A DNA stretch of 64,000 nucleotides, taken from Rhodeus uyekii (lineage: Eukaryota > Chordata > Actinopteri > Cypriniformes > Acheilognathidae). Of this stretch, positions 49,401 to 61,280 are shown piece by piece. Made by a program: the position numbers and the translations under genes. How positions within the stretch are numbered: the first letter of the stretch is position 1; every line of letters begins with the position of its first letter. The DNA is taken from assembly GCA_037043235.1 (NCBI GenBank), contig JAWRVZ010000064.1, forward strand, positions 2,193,501 through 2,257,500. Direction: 5' to 3'. The notes under the pieces are model-generated. The model was given only the letters and a program-made list of their open reading frames with translations. It was not told where the DNA came from and searched no databases.

Positions 49401-50640
49401 GGCAGTTAAAGCTTGTTCCACACTCTGACTCAGAGTCTGTAAGGGTTTTGGTGTTGTTCATAAAGCTGGTTGCTATTGTTACAGAGTTTGGAGGTTTTGA
49501 AATGCTTTGGTTTGACAGAGCAGCTTCAGTAATGTGCTCTTGTCTGCTACTGCTGCTAATACAGTGAGCACCGTCATCTACAATGCTGCCTACCTCTAAA
49601 TACAATCTCCTCTCTCCTCCCTCACTACTTCCATCATCCTTCCATATTTTGTCCTCCTTGCCTCTTTGTGTGCCCTCTCTTCCCAGGGTTGAAGGGTCTT
49701 TGGCAGGGCTTGGTATTGAGGTAGCAGGGGGAGTTCTGGGTGGAGAGGGCAGGAGAGGGAGTCCTGGCTTAGAGATTAGAGCTTCTTCATTCTCTTTCCG
49801 TCTTGCTGTGTCCTCTGTGCTGTTCTCAGAGAACAGAGATGCCAGGTTAAATCCCACAGACTCACAATTCCTTTTTGGTTCTAGGAAACAGAGAAATGGA
49901 CAGTTGCCTGGGCCGGCAGGCTGTACAATGGCAGAGGTGTGTTTAAACGAGAGCAAATGTTGTTCTTCATCGCTGAAGGTGATGTTGTGTTGCTGAGAAG
50001 CATGAGCCCTAAATAAGTGTGAACGGCCAAAAGACAGCCGACACAGAAAGCACATCAGGATGGGTTTGGTTAGACCAGACCATGCCCCCCCTGTCTCTGA
50101 TGATCCTGCCACGTCAGGAGCACTATCTTTGGATTGGCGGGTCACCAGAGCTAGACTATCACTGTCGTCAAGGTCATGCATTTGGAAGACACGAAAAATC
50201 TGTGGTGTGGGGCTTTGAGATGAAGAAATGTAACAAGTTTGAATGATGGAGGAAGGGACACCTAACGAGGAGGGCACACAACTCATGGGTTTACTCTCCG
50301 TTACATACGCAGACCCATCAGACTTGTACACGATCTCTCCGATAGGTCTCTCCAGATCATCACCTTCTTCTTCCTCCTCCCTCACTTTTAACATTTCTCT
50401 AGTTGAACATTCATTGACCTGTGTTTCACTAAATATTTCTTCATATCTCCCTGCAAGTCCCTCCTCCTCAGCTCGTCCCACTAGCCCACCCTGCATGGAC
50501 AGAGTTGCTGTGCTCTGATGAATGGCTTGATCTCTGGCCAGTAGAAGTGGATTGGGGGCCAGTGATCTGCAGAGCCCAGGAGGCTGTTGAGTGTGTGGGC
50601 CAGAGGCACCATTGTTGGAGACAGAGTCACAACACTCCAT
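34465..50640 (-). CDS. zfhx3: Zinc finger homeobox protein 3 (ATBF1-type), complete
   Basis: Eight coding exons: 47959-50640, 47105-47330, 43781-43879, 43422-43543, 42884-43084, 41321-41417, 35856-41144 and 34465-35771. They sum to 10023 bases (3340 residues and TAA), with consistent phases and AG/GT sites. Start chosen: the ATG at 50638-50640 (MECCDS), which resembles the MEGCDS start of human ZFHX3; an in-frame ATG seven codons upstream is a less likely start. The protein is a large nuclear transcription factor of neural and muscle differentiation. Exon 1 has a finger at about residue 196 and a series between about 545 and 880. The 5.3-kb exon holds more fingers and four homeodomains starting at about 1952 (KRPRTRITDDQ), 2048 (KRSSRTRFSDYQ), 2434 (KRMRTTITPEQ) and 2721 (KRYRTQMSNLQ), each with WF-N in helix 3. 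A polyglutamine region lies at about 1530-1560. HLELSE followed by QQLYGG and FTSSSALQTHFN favours ZFHX3 over ZFHX4. Length is below human (about 3700). I see no counterpart of the first N-terminal finger, and the penultimate C-terminal finger is eroded, as might be expected of a diverged teleost duplicate. Confidence 0.93.
36230..36411 (-). other. zfhx3: zfhx3 homeodomain 4
   Basis: About 60 codons from KRYRTQMSNLQ to KRVVQVWFQNARAKEKK, protein residues about 2721-2781. The recognition helix WFQNARAKEKK is intact. Confidence 0.9.
37091..37272 (-). other. zfhx3: zfhx3 homeodomain 3
   Basis: About 60 codons from KRMRTTITPEQLEVLYQKYL to VVQVWFQNTRARERKG, residues about 2434-2494. It is followed at once by the C2H2 finger CPFCRALFKAQTAL...H...H. 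Confidence 0.9.
38250..38430 (-). other. zfhx3: zfhx3 homeodomain 2
   Basis: About 60 codons from KRSSRTRFSDYQLRLLQDFF to VIVVWFQNARQKARKN, residues about 2048-2108. It is separated from homeodomain 1 by a short PYNFSNPPITTLED linker that is conserved in the family. Confidence 0.9.
38539..38718 (-). other. zfhx3: zfhx3 homeodomain 1
   Basis: About 60 codons from KRPRTRITDDQLIILRQYFD to VIKHWFRNTLFKERQR, residues about 1952-2011. The helix-3 sequence HWFRNTLFKERQ is the unusual form typical of this family's first homeodomain. Confidence 0.9.
39910..39998 (-). repeat. zfhx3: Polyglutamine-coding repeat in zfhx3
   Basis: CAA/CAG repeats encode two glutamine runs separated by Pro-Leu (LQQQQQQQQQPLQQQQQQLA). 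The plus strand shows uninterrupted TTG units at about 39954-39977, so length variation between individuals is likely. Confidence 0.85.
44984..45030 (+). other. G-quadruplex-prone G-run cluster
   Basis: Seven runs of three or more guanines within 47 bases on the plus strand, separated by loops of one to five bases. The plus strand is the template strand for zfhx3, so the pre-mRNA would be C-rich here. Confidence 0.7.
45869..46072. promoter_or_regulatory. ATTGAT/ATCAAT motif cluster in a zfhx3 intron
   Basis: Five ATTGAT or ATCAAT words (45871, 45895, 45906, 45947 and 46067) within about 200 bases. Two of them form the exact inverted repeat GGATCAAT (45869-45876) and ATTGATCC (45895-45902). 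ATTGAT is the core bound by Onecut/CUX-type factors. Regulatory function is inference. Confidence 0.4.
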
Positions 50641-50676
50641 CCTCTGAGCTACTGAGCACATTCATCCCACCCTGGC
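50641..50676 (-). other. zfhx3: zfhx3 5' UTR part of the first coding exon
   Basis: A good splice acceptor (TTTTTCCAG at 50677-50685) places the exon boundary at 50676, so an upstream noncoding exon is expected. The non-chosen in-frame ATG at 50659-50661 lies in this segment. Confidence 0.6.
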
Positions 50677-52282
50677 CTGGAAAAAGAATGACAAAAAGAG
50701 AAAAGTTAAATTACCCGAACTTTACACCTACATTTTCTAAATCACTTTGCAATCTACATAATTACAGCAACATACTTAAGTATTTTAAATTTGAGCAGCA
50801 TAACAAATTTTAGTGTCACTATTCCGAGAGAAGCAACCTTAGAACGGTAAAGGAAAGCAGAGAAAGGTCTAGACTGTGATCAATAGCTCTTTGCCAAGCT
50901 GTATTACAGAGAGCTGAATATTACATGAGAGACAATTCCTGGAATCACCAAGATCTGCTCAATTAAATGTCTCTGTCTGTCTCTGACTCCCCCATCCCCC
51001 TCCATCTGAATTATATTTCCCTTTAGGCAACTGAGCAGAACATAGGGCTGTGTCTACGGGGGATTGCCCCGTGACAGTGCCTCTGGAATAAGTTCCCTAT
51101 TGACTCTGGTCCCAGGTTTCTCCAGAGACACGGCCCCCACAGGCCTTGATCAGTAAAGCAGCTGAAGTGAATTAAATTGAATTATATTAAAGCAGCCCAT
51201 CACAACAGGGTTCATCTTATATTAGGCGTCTATAATAATTGCAATTTGCATTAACGCTAAGTAGATACAGGTACACATTTGGATAGGCATTTTAATTGTA
51301 CCAGCAGCAGCACAAACTTAAACATTTTACAAATGCAAACATATGATGTAGCTACTTAAGCCTGCCTTGTGGTTACACCATGGGCTATAGTTAAATGATT
51401 AAAATCTGCTTATAGTTATTACAGGATTTATCTACAGTAAAGTAACCCAAAGAGTAGAAAAACATAAAACATTAGCACAGAAGGTGTCTAAGAAGAGTAC
51501 AGAATTTTTGGATTGTAGTTAGGGGCTAATTGCTCCGTTTCTAGGTTGAAGAGTGCAGATTCTTGAACTAAGATTCAAGCTGTTATATTGAGCTTTCTCT
51601 GATCCTCTCTACTGGAGGGGGCTAAAGTGCTAATGGGAAAATCAATAGCATGAATGCTAAGCATCTTACTGGAAGCAAGAGCAGGATGCTAGCACACCAG
51701 GCTAAAGGATGCATTCACTGATTTCAGATCTGGACCTAAAACAATGGAATTAAAGGGCCAAATGTTGAAAAATAATGAACAGCTCTTATATATAGGAGTC
51801 CACTCATTGAAGTGAACACAAATGCTTATGGAGTGCTGGAGATACGTATTAATAAACAAACTGCCATGCTGACTCAAACTAGACTTCCTGTACAGATCAA
51901 TGAATATCCATGCTTTTTTTGTTGTTGCTCCATGTGTGCATATGTGTGTGTGGGGGGTGGGGTGTAATTAGTGATGTATCTCATTAGCTGCTAGGTTAAT
52001 TACCCATCTCTCTGGGATACCTGATAGGGGGCACACAGCTGGAATCAAGACACATCTTAAACCAATTACTCTCTGTAAGCGAGTGTGTGGACTAAGACCA
52101 AGATGTCAGCTGAGTAATAGAAAAAACAGCACTAAAACTAATATTAACCCTGACACTAACAATACCAGAAATAACCGTTTAATGTACAGGGAAACTGTTT
52201 TCACTGAACTAGACTGAGATCAAGAAACCTTTGTTTCTAGTGACTGAATTATATTATTACTATTTTATATATATATAATATT

Positions 52283-52321
52283 CTAAATATTAAATTATCT
52301 ATTTTATTTTTAACTTATATG

Positions 52322-52383
<62 letters not shown>

Positions 52384-52427
52384 CATATAAGTTAAAAATA
52401 AAATAAAATAGATGATTTAATATTTAG
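52283..52427. repeat. Long (TA)n-centred inverted repeat
   Basis: The left arm from 52283 and the right arm ending at 52427 are complements over about 45 bases outside a (TA)n core. Both contain AACTTATATGACGTGATAT; there is one base mismatch and one five-base indel. Predicted to form a near-perfect hairpin. Confidence 0.9.
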
Positions 52428-53687
52428 TCTGACCTCCTGAGACTGACTAGTAACATTTTCTGACCACTGAAAGGAAGTGCTTAACCTGACAAAAAGAAAA
52501 AAGGAAATAGAAAAAAAGAAAAGATAGTGTGGGAAGCCCCGTTTTGTTAGAGAGTGATTTCACATTCACAGCACAGATTGCTGATTCAGGGGCTCGGCTT
52601 CCTGTTTTAACGCTAATCTAATATTGCCTCAGTATCTTAGCAAACATTCTATTGCACAGATATGACTGTACAACAAAACTAATCCTTACAAAACATGCTT
52701 TACATGTCTACAACGTGACACATTACATGCCTATACTACAGAGTACCTTAGACATCATGAAAACAATCAAGTGTGCACACAATCTTATTTTGTCCCAGCG
52801 TTTTTATCCGTTTAAGCACTTACAACATGCATGAATGCATGAGCACACAAAAAGGAAAAACTGTTACAAGGGTTGAACTGAAAAATGACAGTACCAAATG
52901 ATCAAACCAAACTTAAACCAGCTAACCCCACACCCTTTTCTCTCTCTCTCTCGCAGTCACACAAACACAGACACATTTTCTCCCACTGTATTTAGACAGC
53001 TGTCCTCTCTGCTGTGCGCTTGTTCTTTGATCTTTGATTTAATGCCCCATTTCCATTAGAGACACTAGCCCATTCAGGAGCAAAACTTCAAAAGAAAGAG
53101 AAAGAGGGGGGGGGGGAGAAAGAGAGGGAGAGAGTGGTAGAGAAAATGTATGACTTATAATTTAGTAAACTGAGGTCTTAAAATCGTTTTTAGATTAGAC
53201 AGCCAGCACTGAACAAAATACGTTAGCAGGAAGTAAAATGCTGGTGCACTTCCTGTATGACATGCAAAAAGGAAGTGACAGACAAAAATGCAGGGTCAAA
53301 GTTCAAAAGGTAATGCTAATGTTATGGCAGGGCCATGACAGTGTTGTGACAGCTGCCTCCTTAAAAATGAGCCTTCTGTTATAGTTCTGAAAAAAATTGC
53401 TGACAAAAGTTTCCAATTGGCAGAGATGTAGGACAATGTTTCACACGTGCACAGTGATGCCTTCTGTCAGTCTCCTTACAGTAAGTCACACACACTTCAG
53501 TTTCTAGTGTGAAAGTCTGAGCGTGATGTAAACGTATTGATCTAAACTACAGCAAGATCCAGCGGGATTATGAAATCAATGCTACACTGAAAGAGTTCTT
53601 ACTCATTTGACTTGATCTTATGCCTCTGACAACGCATGGGAAATGCTTCTGTATGCTGCTCTTCCACAGTCACAGTCATTGTGGCCC

Positions 53688-53692
<5 letters not shown>

Positions 53693-53728
<36 letters not shown>
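53693..53728. repeat. (CA)n microsatellite
   Basis: About 18 CA units in the presumed zfhx3 5' intron. Confidence 0.95.
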
Positions 53729-53729
<1 letters not shown>

Positions 53730-54255
53730 AAATGAAAAGTGGCACTGTGTACTAAAGCTTTTATCGGGAAGGATTATTCATGTAAATATCCTGCATTCAT
53801 TACTCGAGTATATGCACTGTGAAATGAGAAGGGAAAAGAGAAAACATTTGTGCAAGATTAACTCCTTTTAACAGCTAGATAATAATCCAAAATCCATAAT
53901 CCTGCAGAGCTGATCAACATGCAAAATAAAAATGGAATTGACTAGCTAGGAAAAATAATAAATGTTACTGCTATGTTGTTTTTAATCATTGGTATTAACA
54001 AATGATTTATGCATCCTCTCACAAACTGACAAGAGATTACATTCTGTTGGAGCACAATTAGTGTTGAACATGGGTACTTGACAAATGGTGTTACAAATAA
54101 CATTATTTTATCCATCAGGAATGGATTGAATTGTGAAAAGTGGGCAAAAACGACTTTTCTAAAATCCAATAGCTCATGCATTAAATAAATAGGGTTAATT
54201 TTTATCTCGTGTTGATAAAACGTATAGTATAAACAAAATGTACTTTTACATACTA

Positions 54256-54258
<3 letters not shown>

Positions 54259-54319
<61 letters not shown>

Positions 54320-54320
54320 G
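54259..54320. repeat. (GT)n microsatellite
   Basis: About 30 TG units with one CG interruption near the 3' end. Confidence 0.95.
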
Positions 54321-55532
54321 ATTTACTCAAAAGCTAAAAATAATATTGGAAATTTAAACTGTAAAACCAGGAAATCACCACAATATTTAAGAGTACAAAT
54401 GTATACATTTAAATATGTAAATAGACTAAATTGTCATGCAGAGCGATTTTCCGTTTTTCTTTCAATAAATACCATACTTTTTCATAAATCTAAGAAAAAT
54501 GTTAATCATATACATAACCCCTAATGAAATACATTTCAGCATTATTTGAAAAAACCAACTTCTGTCTCCATTTCAAGTCCATTTCCAAGAAAAGGTGTTA
54601 AACAATCTCACTGACCTTTGCATGACTGTGGTTTATGCACCTTTTATAAACTATACCTTCATTCTATATATTCAACAGCCATGGCAAACAGCACACACCT
54701 ATTTCTGCCTGGACTAAGGCAGACAGTGTAATATAGTCCAATATTTGCAGTGAATTCTGGGGAGAGTTGACAGTAACACGGAGGTGAGGCAGAATCACCG
54801 ATCGCCCTCTTTTCGTGCACACACACGCACGCACATGCACACACACATACATACATTCAAGGTCTGTTTAAGGCGTGGATGGAGAGCAGAATTTGAACTG
54901 ACAGGCTGGGCCCCCATGCATTGTTCTCTGGCTGAGTGTGTGTGTGCGTGCGTGCGAGTGTGTGTGCGAGTGTGTGTTTGAGAGGCCTTAGTGACTGATC
55001 TGCCGATGTGCCTCACTTCTCCACAACCCGAGCTATTATTATGATAAACAGAAAAAGTCAAACCCTGAAGGCAGTGTGCGCACACAGACTCACAAACGAA
55101 CGCACACAATTCGTTATTCAGATGTTGCAACACCTTATTTACAAACACAGAAACAACTAAACCATTTTTACAGTGTCCTTAAAAGTTGAAGACTTTACTT
55201 ACACACTAAATAAACAAAAAGACCAACATACACATAATAAAAATGAGACTGTTGTGTGTATATTTAGATATTTTACAGTGCCTCCATTAACCCAAATTTG
55301 GCTAATGCAGTAAAATAAATAAATGCTTAAATGAAACCTTATTGGGAACAATTTCCTTTAACACTCTCATTGGCTCAGAACTATGCGTTTGACATCTTCA
55401 CCCTGCAGAGTCCACTTTTCTCTTCCCTAGCTGTGTCCTTTCATCCCATCTTCTTCCTTTCACCCGGTTCCCTAACTCTGTGAACTCTGACCTGTGAGCC
55501 AATCCTCTTTCGACCCACACCATCCCCTGTGT

Positions 55533-55536
<4 letters not shown>

Positions 55537-55604
<68 letters not shown>
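55537..55604. repeat. (GT)n microsatellite
   Basis: Uninterrupted TG units over about 68 bases. Open frames reading Cys-Val or His-Thr repeats through it are artefacts. Confidence 0.97.
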
Positions 55605-55606
<2 letters not shown>

Positions 55607-56526
55607 CACTCAAAAGAAAGAGCCAGTGCTCGCTTCATTTGTACCTGCTCCTCAAGCACAAGAACAGTGTTTATTTTCCTTGCAGTAGAACTGGTTATTC
55701 CAGCGTCAGCACTCCATCTAAGGCCAAACACTGAATTTTTACCAAGAAATTTAAAGTTATGTATACTGTATTTCCAAAGTTGAATATACAAAAAAAATTA
55801 TGTGAGCTAAATTACTAATTTGATTTTTTTTTTTCAAAATCAAGCCTGAAATCCATCCTTGCTTTTCATGAGCCCAGCTGCTAAAAAACAAACGACTGAA
55901 CTATTAAGTCAAAAACTATTGTATAATGTATAAAAAAAGAAACTATTTGTCACAGTGTGACAGATTCACAAAAGGATAGAAAAAAAAACAATACCCACAC
56001 ACACGGTAGGTCGGTCACACTCAAGCGCATCCGCGCGCGCGCACACACACACACACATATCTAGTTTTATAAATTAGGACATACTTATAGATTTGTATTG
56101 CTTTTATAAAAATAAGAATTAGAATTACAACACATAAGCTAATTAAAATGCATTAACATTAATCCTATGAACATTTATTTTGTGCATCGTAGAATGTAAT
56201 AAAATATAGTCTGTACCTTTATGAAAACGTTTTTTAGGTTTTATATTAATCTAACTTCTGGGGACATCACACCCAACCACACACACACACACACACATTC
56301 ACTCACACACACACACACACACACACAGACATACACACTTGAAGGAATAAGTCCAAACAGGCTTGACCAAGCATCAGGACCAGCTTAATTCTTCTTCTTA
56401 TACCTCATAGGATTCATTTAAGAAGCACAAAACCCAAAGTTACACCCTGGAGACCACGTATCTTTAAAAAAAAAAGAGAAAATAAAAAAGGACGCACACC
56501 GTAGCGGAGGACGCACAGCGGCTTAC

Positions 56527-57230
56527 CGTTGAGCGGACGGACCTGAACCCGCAGCTCGTGTCAATACCGAGACATTCCCTGAAATATGAGGCTTATGTGT
56601 CAGTGTTGATATACTCAACACCAACAACAACACTCGTCCAAGCAAAAGCACTCACAGAAAGGACGTTTCTTTGCGCTTTCCGGTCTTTTTCTTACTAACA
56701 AGAGGGCGACAACTCTGGGGGGGGGAACAAAACAGGTAGGAGAACCTCAGAAGAGCTTTACCAACTTCAAACTGAACTCGAGAAAGACACTGACATCAAA
56801 GAAAGTGAATAGGACGCGTTTTACATTCGCGACTATGTTATATATGCGTAATGACAGCAACTAGTAAAGATCAATAACAAAACCAAAACAACCAGTAGTT
56901 CGTTATTGTTACGCATTGTACTTTTGTAAATGCGCTGCGTAAATAAAACGCGTAGTATTTGGGTAACTATAGGATAGCGGTGAGTAAAGAACAGTCGTCG
57001 GGTACAAACTTACATTTGGACGCGTCGCTTTGTATTCCGGTAAACACGTTTATAGATCCCATTCGCACAGATGCACGCGTTCACACATCATGCTGTTGAA
57101 GTTAAACGAGGTATTTGACTGTTCCTTAAAGCATTTAAAAGGGTTTGTTTTTTGGTTGTACTGCAGACGACAGACGCGCCCTGTCTTCGGTTCGAGGAAG
57201 GAGGAGAGAGTGAAAAAAAATCAGTCCGGT
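56527..57230 (-). promoter_or_regulatory. zfhx3: Candidate zfhx3 noncoding first exon(s) and promoter
   Basis: CpG-bearing DNA with two good minus-strand splice donors: AACG|GTAAGC (exon end 56527) and CCAAAT|GTAAGT (exon end 57014). Either could end a noncoding first exon spliced to the acceptor at 50676. The 57030-57230 part is GC-richer than its surroundings and could be the promoter. Exon starts cannot be fixed without transcript data. Confidence 0.4.
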
Positions 57231-58863
57231 CTTTATTCCTGCTAATTACTTTCGTGCAAAAAATGGCTGGAATTAACACACTGCGCATGTGCTGATTACA
57301 TAGTCACGAGGGGAAGAGATAATTAGCTCCTCCTGGATCAATAAGATTCCAGGATGGGAAAGAGAGAGAGAGAGAGAGAGGAGGAGGAGGAGGGAGATGT
57401 AGAGGAGAGAGGGGGAGAAGTGATGGAATTAGACTATAGGACAATTTTACATCTGCACATAAACAACAAACAATAAAAGAGGACAAAACAACTAAGTTGC
57501 CATGAGATGAGAAGCAAGTTGTTGGGGAAAAAACAAATACATATTTATTGCAATATTTAATACATTATGATTATGCGCGAATGGAGAAGGAACCGCATTG
57601 TTTTGATCTAATCATAATCATTGCTTTGCAAATCCTTAAAATCATACATGTATATATTTATATATATATAAACTGGTTATGTCAATCAATAAGACTTGAT
57701 GAAAGTTTGAAGCGCTATTGTAATGTAAGTGCGTTTACGTTTAAAATGCATAGATTTATTGGTTGAATATTGGTTAGAAATGCAACTGGATACGATGTTT
57801 AATATAATTCATGCAAATGTAAAATTCTAAACTTGAGCATCAAAACAGAGCGGTTTATTTTAGCGAGGCAGTCAGTGTGATAGAAAACATAAAGATAAAC
57901 AGGCCCACGGTTACAAAATGTTATATTTATGTGTTTCAATCCAATAAATGCTTTCATTCGTGTGCATTATAAACACAATGTATCTCAGTGTCTCCATCAG
58001 AGCGTTGTTAAATAAAATAAAATAAAGCTCATCTGAATCCATTTTAAATAGTGTGTATTGGAGATTTTGTGGCCTATAAATAAAAATACACATTACAAAT
58101 AATGACAGTGATTCAATTATTATTATTAATATTATTATTAATAACCACAACATAAATTAATGAAAATATACATTTTACAAAGGAAATTAAAATGGGCGGC
58201 GTTTTACAACTCAGTGTATAGCGCATTTAAATAAAGTACAGATATAGCATACATGAAAAACATCTTTAAGGTCGAGTAAAAGGAAGATGACACATATACA
58301 CAACAACATCTCAATAATAATCGCATCAATATTTTACCAGTAGCACATGGCATATGTTTCATCTGTGCACGAGCAGGAAGAAACTGTTTCCATTAAAACT
58401 TCTACATGAAAAGAACGAGTGTTGAAGTGTTTTTCACTCTACTTGTGTCTTTTGTCATGATAATTCTTTTGTGTTCTTTGTGAATGTAGGTGTGTGTGAG
58501 TGAGTGTGTGTGAGATCGCGCGCGTGTGTGTGTGTGTGTGTCTGTGTGCGCGCGCGTCCGTGCACGAGCGTGCTTGAATTAATTGTTGAGCTGTTATGGT
58601 CAACGTTTCCGTTTTGTCATAAAAACTGACCTGCATTACATAAAGATTTGATCTAACGTCTTTGCTACTTAAAATGCACGGAATGTATTTTGAGATTCTT
58701 TCTAAGTTAAATATGAAGTTATACATTTTCAAACTGCAGAATCCAAGCGATCCTTAACATGCCTTAAAAGAACCAAATACAAAAATAAAGAAATACAAAT
58801 CGTATAAAGCTAATAGATAATATATATATTATATATTAATGTGTGTGTGTGTGTGTGTGTGTG

Positions 58864-58913
58864 TTTGATCATTAAAACTTAGAATATCTGTGTGAATTAA
58901 AAATGTATGCTTG

Positions 58914-58969
<56 letters not shown>

Positions 58970-59030
58970 TACATACAATATATACATACATTTTCAATTC
59001 ACACACATATTCTAAGTTTTAATGATCAAA
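58864..59030. repeat. Long (TA)n-centred inverted repeat with flanking GT/CA runs
   Basis: The left arm 58864-58909 and right arm 58985-59030 are 46-base complements with two mismatches, sharing TTTGATCATTAAAACTTAGA. The core is (TA)n. A GT run precedes the left arm and a CA run follows the right arm, so the symmetry extends outward. Confidence 0.9.
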
Positions 59031-59127
59031 AACACATACACAACACACACGCAAGCACACGCACACACTCACACACACAAACACACGTACACACAAACAC
59101 ACACACACGCGCGCGCACACACACACA

Positions 59128-59162
<35 letters not shown>

Positions 59163-61227
59163 TATATTATAGCAATATGTGTTAGTGCATTTAAAGATGT
59201 CCTGCATTACAAAATCTTCCTGCAATAATCTTTTTTCCCATGCATTATAGAATAGAGATTTTCAACAGAGCATCAGAATCAGGGTCGTTTTCAAGACCCT
59301 ATAATGACATTTCCTTGAACAGCCTTTATGAACAAAAGAGCAGAATTCATCAGCCACAGATGGACCAACAGTTCTGATTCATGCACCCCTCTGCAGGAAC
59401 ACACTCACTGCTGCTTTACAGAGGGTTGGAGTTTGTACAAAAAATTCTCTACTTTATAATACTAGTTTTTCCTCAAACAAAACTCAATTATAACACTATG
59501 CAAGCTTAGTTTACTCATCCTGTAAAACAAACAGACTGCATCATATTTAAATAAGCACATACATTTTGTACACAAGCAAAATATGAAATATGGGCTATTA
59601 AGCAAGAGTAAAGAAAGGTGATTTTTTTAATATTTTCCACGTAAATGTACTTGAGTCACAATTTCAACTTCAAATTTTCTAGGACTCTGGCAAACTACAA
59701 ATGTGTTCGATCAGCATTAGACCAAGTATGAGGTGGTGCTTCTGCAGCGCCCCCTTATGGCTGCTTTCATTGCTCAACCGCTTATAGAAAAGAACATTTC
59801 TTTCTTCTTACTGAACAATGCATTTAATTGCATTTTGCTAATGCCAAAGCCAGCCAAGTATAATCTAATCGATTTTAAAATAAAGCCCAAACAATAAATT
59901 CATAAATTCAGGCCTTTGGTTATCTAAATGAATTATGCAAAGATCAAATTAAAATCATTTATTAGCCTTTACACTATATGTGTTTACAGACAAAACATGT
60001 TACATATTAAATGATATGGGTAGAATAGTTCACATGATTAATCCATATGATTATGTATATTTTCCTAAACTGATTGTTTTGGAGCTTCTTGGGAAGGTTT
60101 CACTCGGTTTCAACATCTCTAACATCTGATTGCATGTATATTTTGCAGATGAATTAAGTCAGATATACCTGCAAGGTAGAGCTCCTTGCTTCTAAAAGCA
60201 GAAATATGTAAATTTGTCTAATTATTTGTTTTAATATTTATTATGGCTCTTCTAGTTTAGAGATCAAAACATGTTGAGCTCTATTGTATAACCATATTTT
60301 AAAATGAAGGATTTGCTTAAATCTTTTATATGGAACAGGTAAATCAAAAATTCAGCTAAATTATTCATACGGGCTAGTCTGTAAAATGTGTAAATTCATA
60401 TGGTTAAGGCAAAGGTGGTTTACATAAATGTGGGAGGCTGCAGCCAGGCCCGTTCTTGTTGAAGAAAATGTGTAATGTCATGACTCATGCTGGATATATA
60501 TTTATTTTTAAAACAATACAACACCCCAGAAAAGCGGCTGTCATTTCTGGGAGTCATTTTTCATGAATGTAGGCCACGGTGTGAGCCACTTTGCATAAAC
60601 ACTATTTCTCAGTTGGGGTGGGGGGGGATTGGAATAATACATGTCTGCTGGGAAATCCCATTTATGTTCCCAATGTGATACCTGTGTTCAGGATCTTCAG
60701 AGGTTGTGAGGATAACGAAACACAAGAGCCCTAAATCCAGTCGCTATTGATCCAGGGTAAAGTTTCAATAGCTGGTAAATCCTTCTGTGGATTTGAATCT
60801 TTTGGATCTTTTGGAAGGAAATTATTAGGAGAATCCAAGTGGGAATGTTTAGCCTAGATTTGCTAGATTCCGTATTACAGAATCAGTAATCAACTGATGC
60901 ATTATCCTTAAAAAAAGGACATTTTACACCACATTTTCCCATTTGTAGGAGTAAAAAAGAAGAATAAAATTGTATATTTTGAGGTGAAATCATACTGCTT
61001 TACTGTGGTGGATAGATCTGATTGCATAATCCCTCGGATCTTGCCTGCTTGTGTGAATATGTGCGTATGCATATGTGTTTGTTTATGCACGCGTGTGTCT
61101 CTGGCCCGCTGCCAGACCTCTATATGTCTGTGAGCCCCACGGCAGTGCTGGGGGTCACTGTTTTCATTGTGATACAAATGCCACCCTCGTAGATTAATCT
61201 AATGTGGGTTAATTACCCCAACATGCT

Positions 61228-61280
61228 AAACACACACACACACAAACAAACACACGCACACACACACACACACACACACT
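61228..61280. repeat. (CA)n microsatellite, interrupted
   Basis: CA units with ACAAACAAACACACG interruptions. Confidence 0.85.

Larger units (their letters stand above)
50690..56480. other. Presumed zfhx3 5' intron
   Basis: No coding sequence recognised. Rich in repeats: a (TA)n-centred inverted repeat at 52283-52427, an oligo(G) purine run near 53100-53135, (CA)n at 53693-53728, (GT)n at 54259-54320, (GT)n at 55537-55604, and CA runs at 56040-56058 and 56279-56330. Confidence 0.55.

Noticed and set aside
50641..50661. Upstream in-frame ATG (MCSVAQR) as the zfhx3 start
   Set aside because: The next ATG begins MECCDS, close to the conserved ZFHX3 N-terminus; the upstream codons lie in the short 5' UTR part of the exon.
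55398..55791. His-Thr and Cys-Val repeat frames
   Set aside because: Translations of the (GT)n/(CA)n microsatellite.
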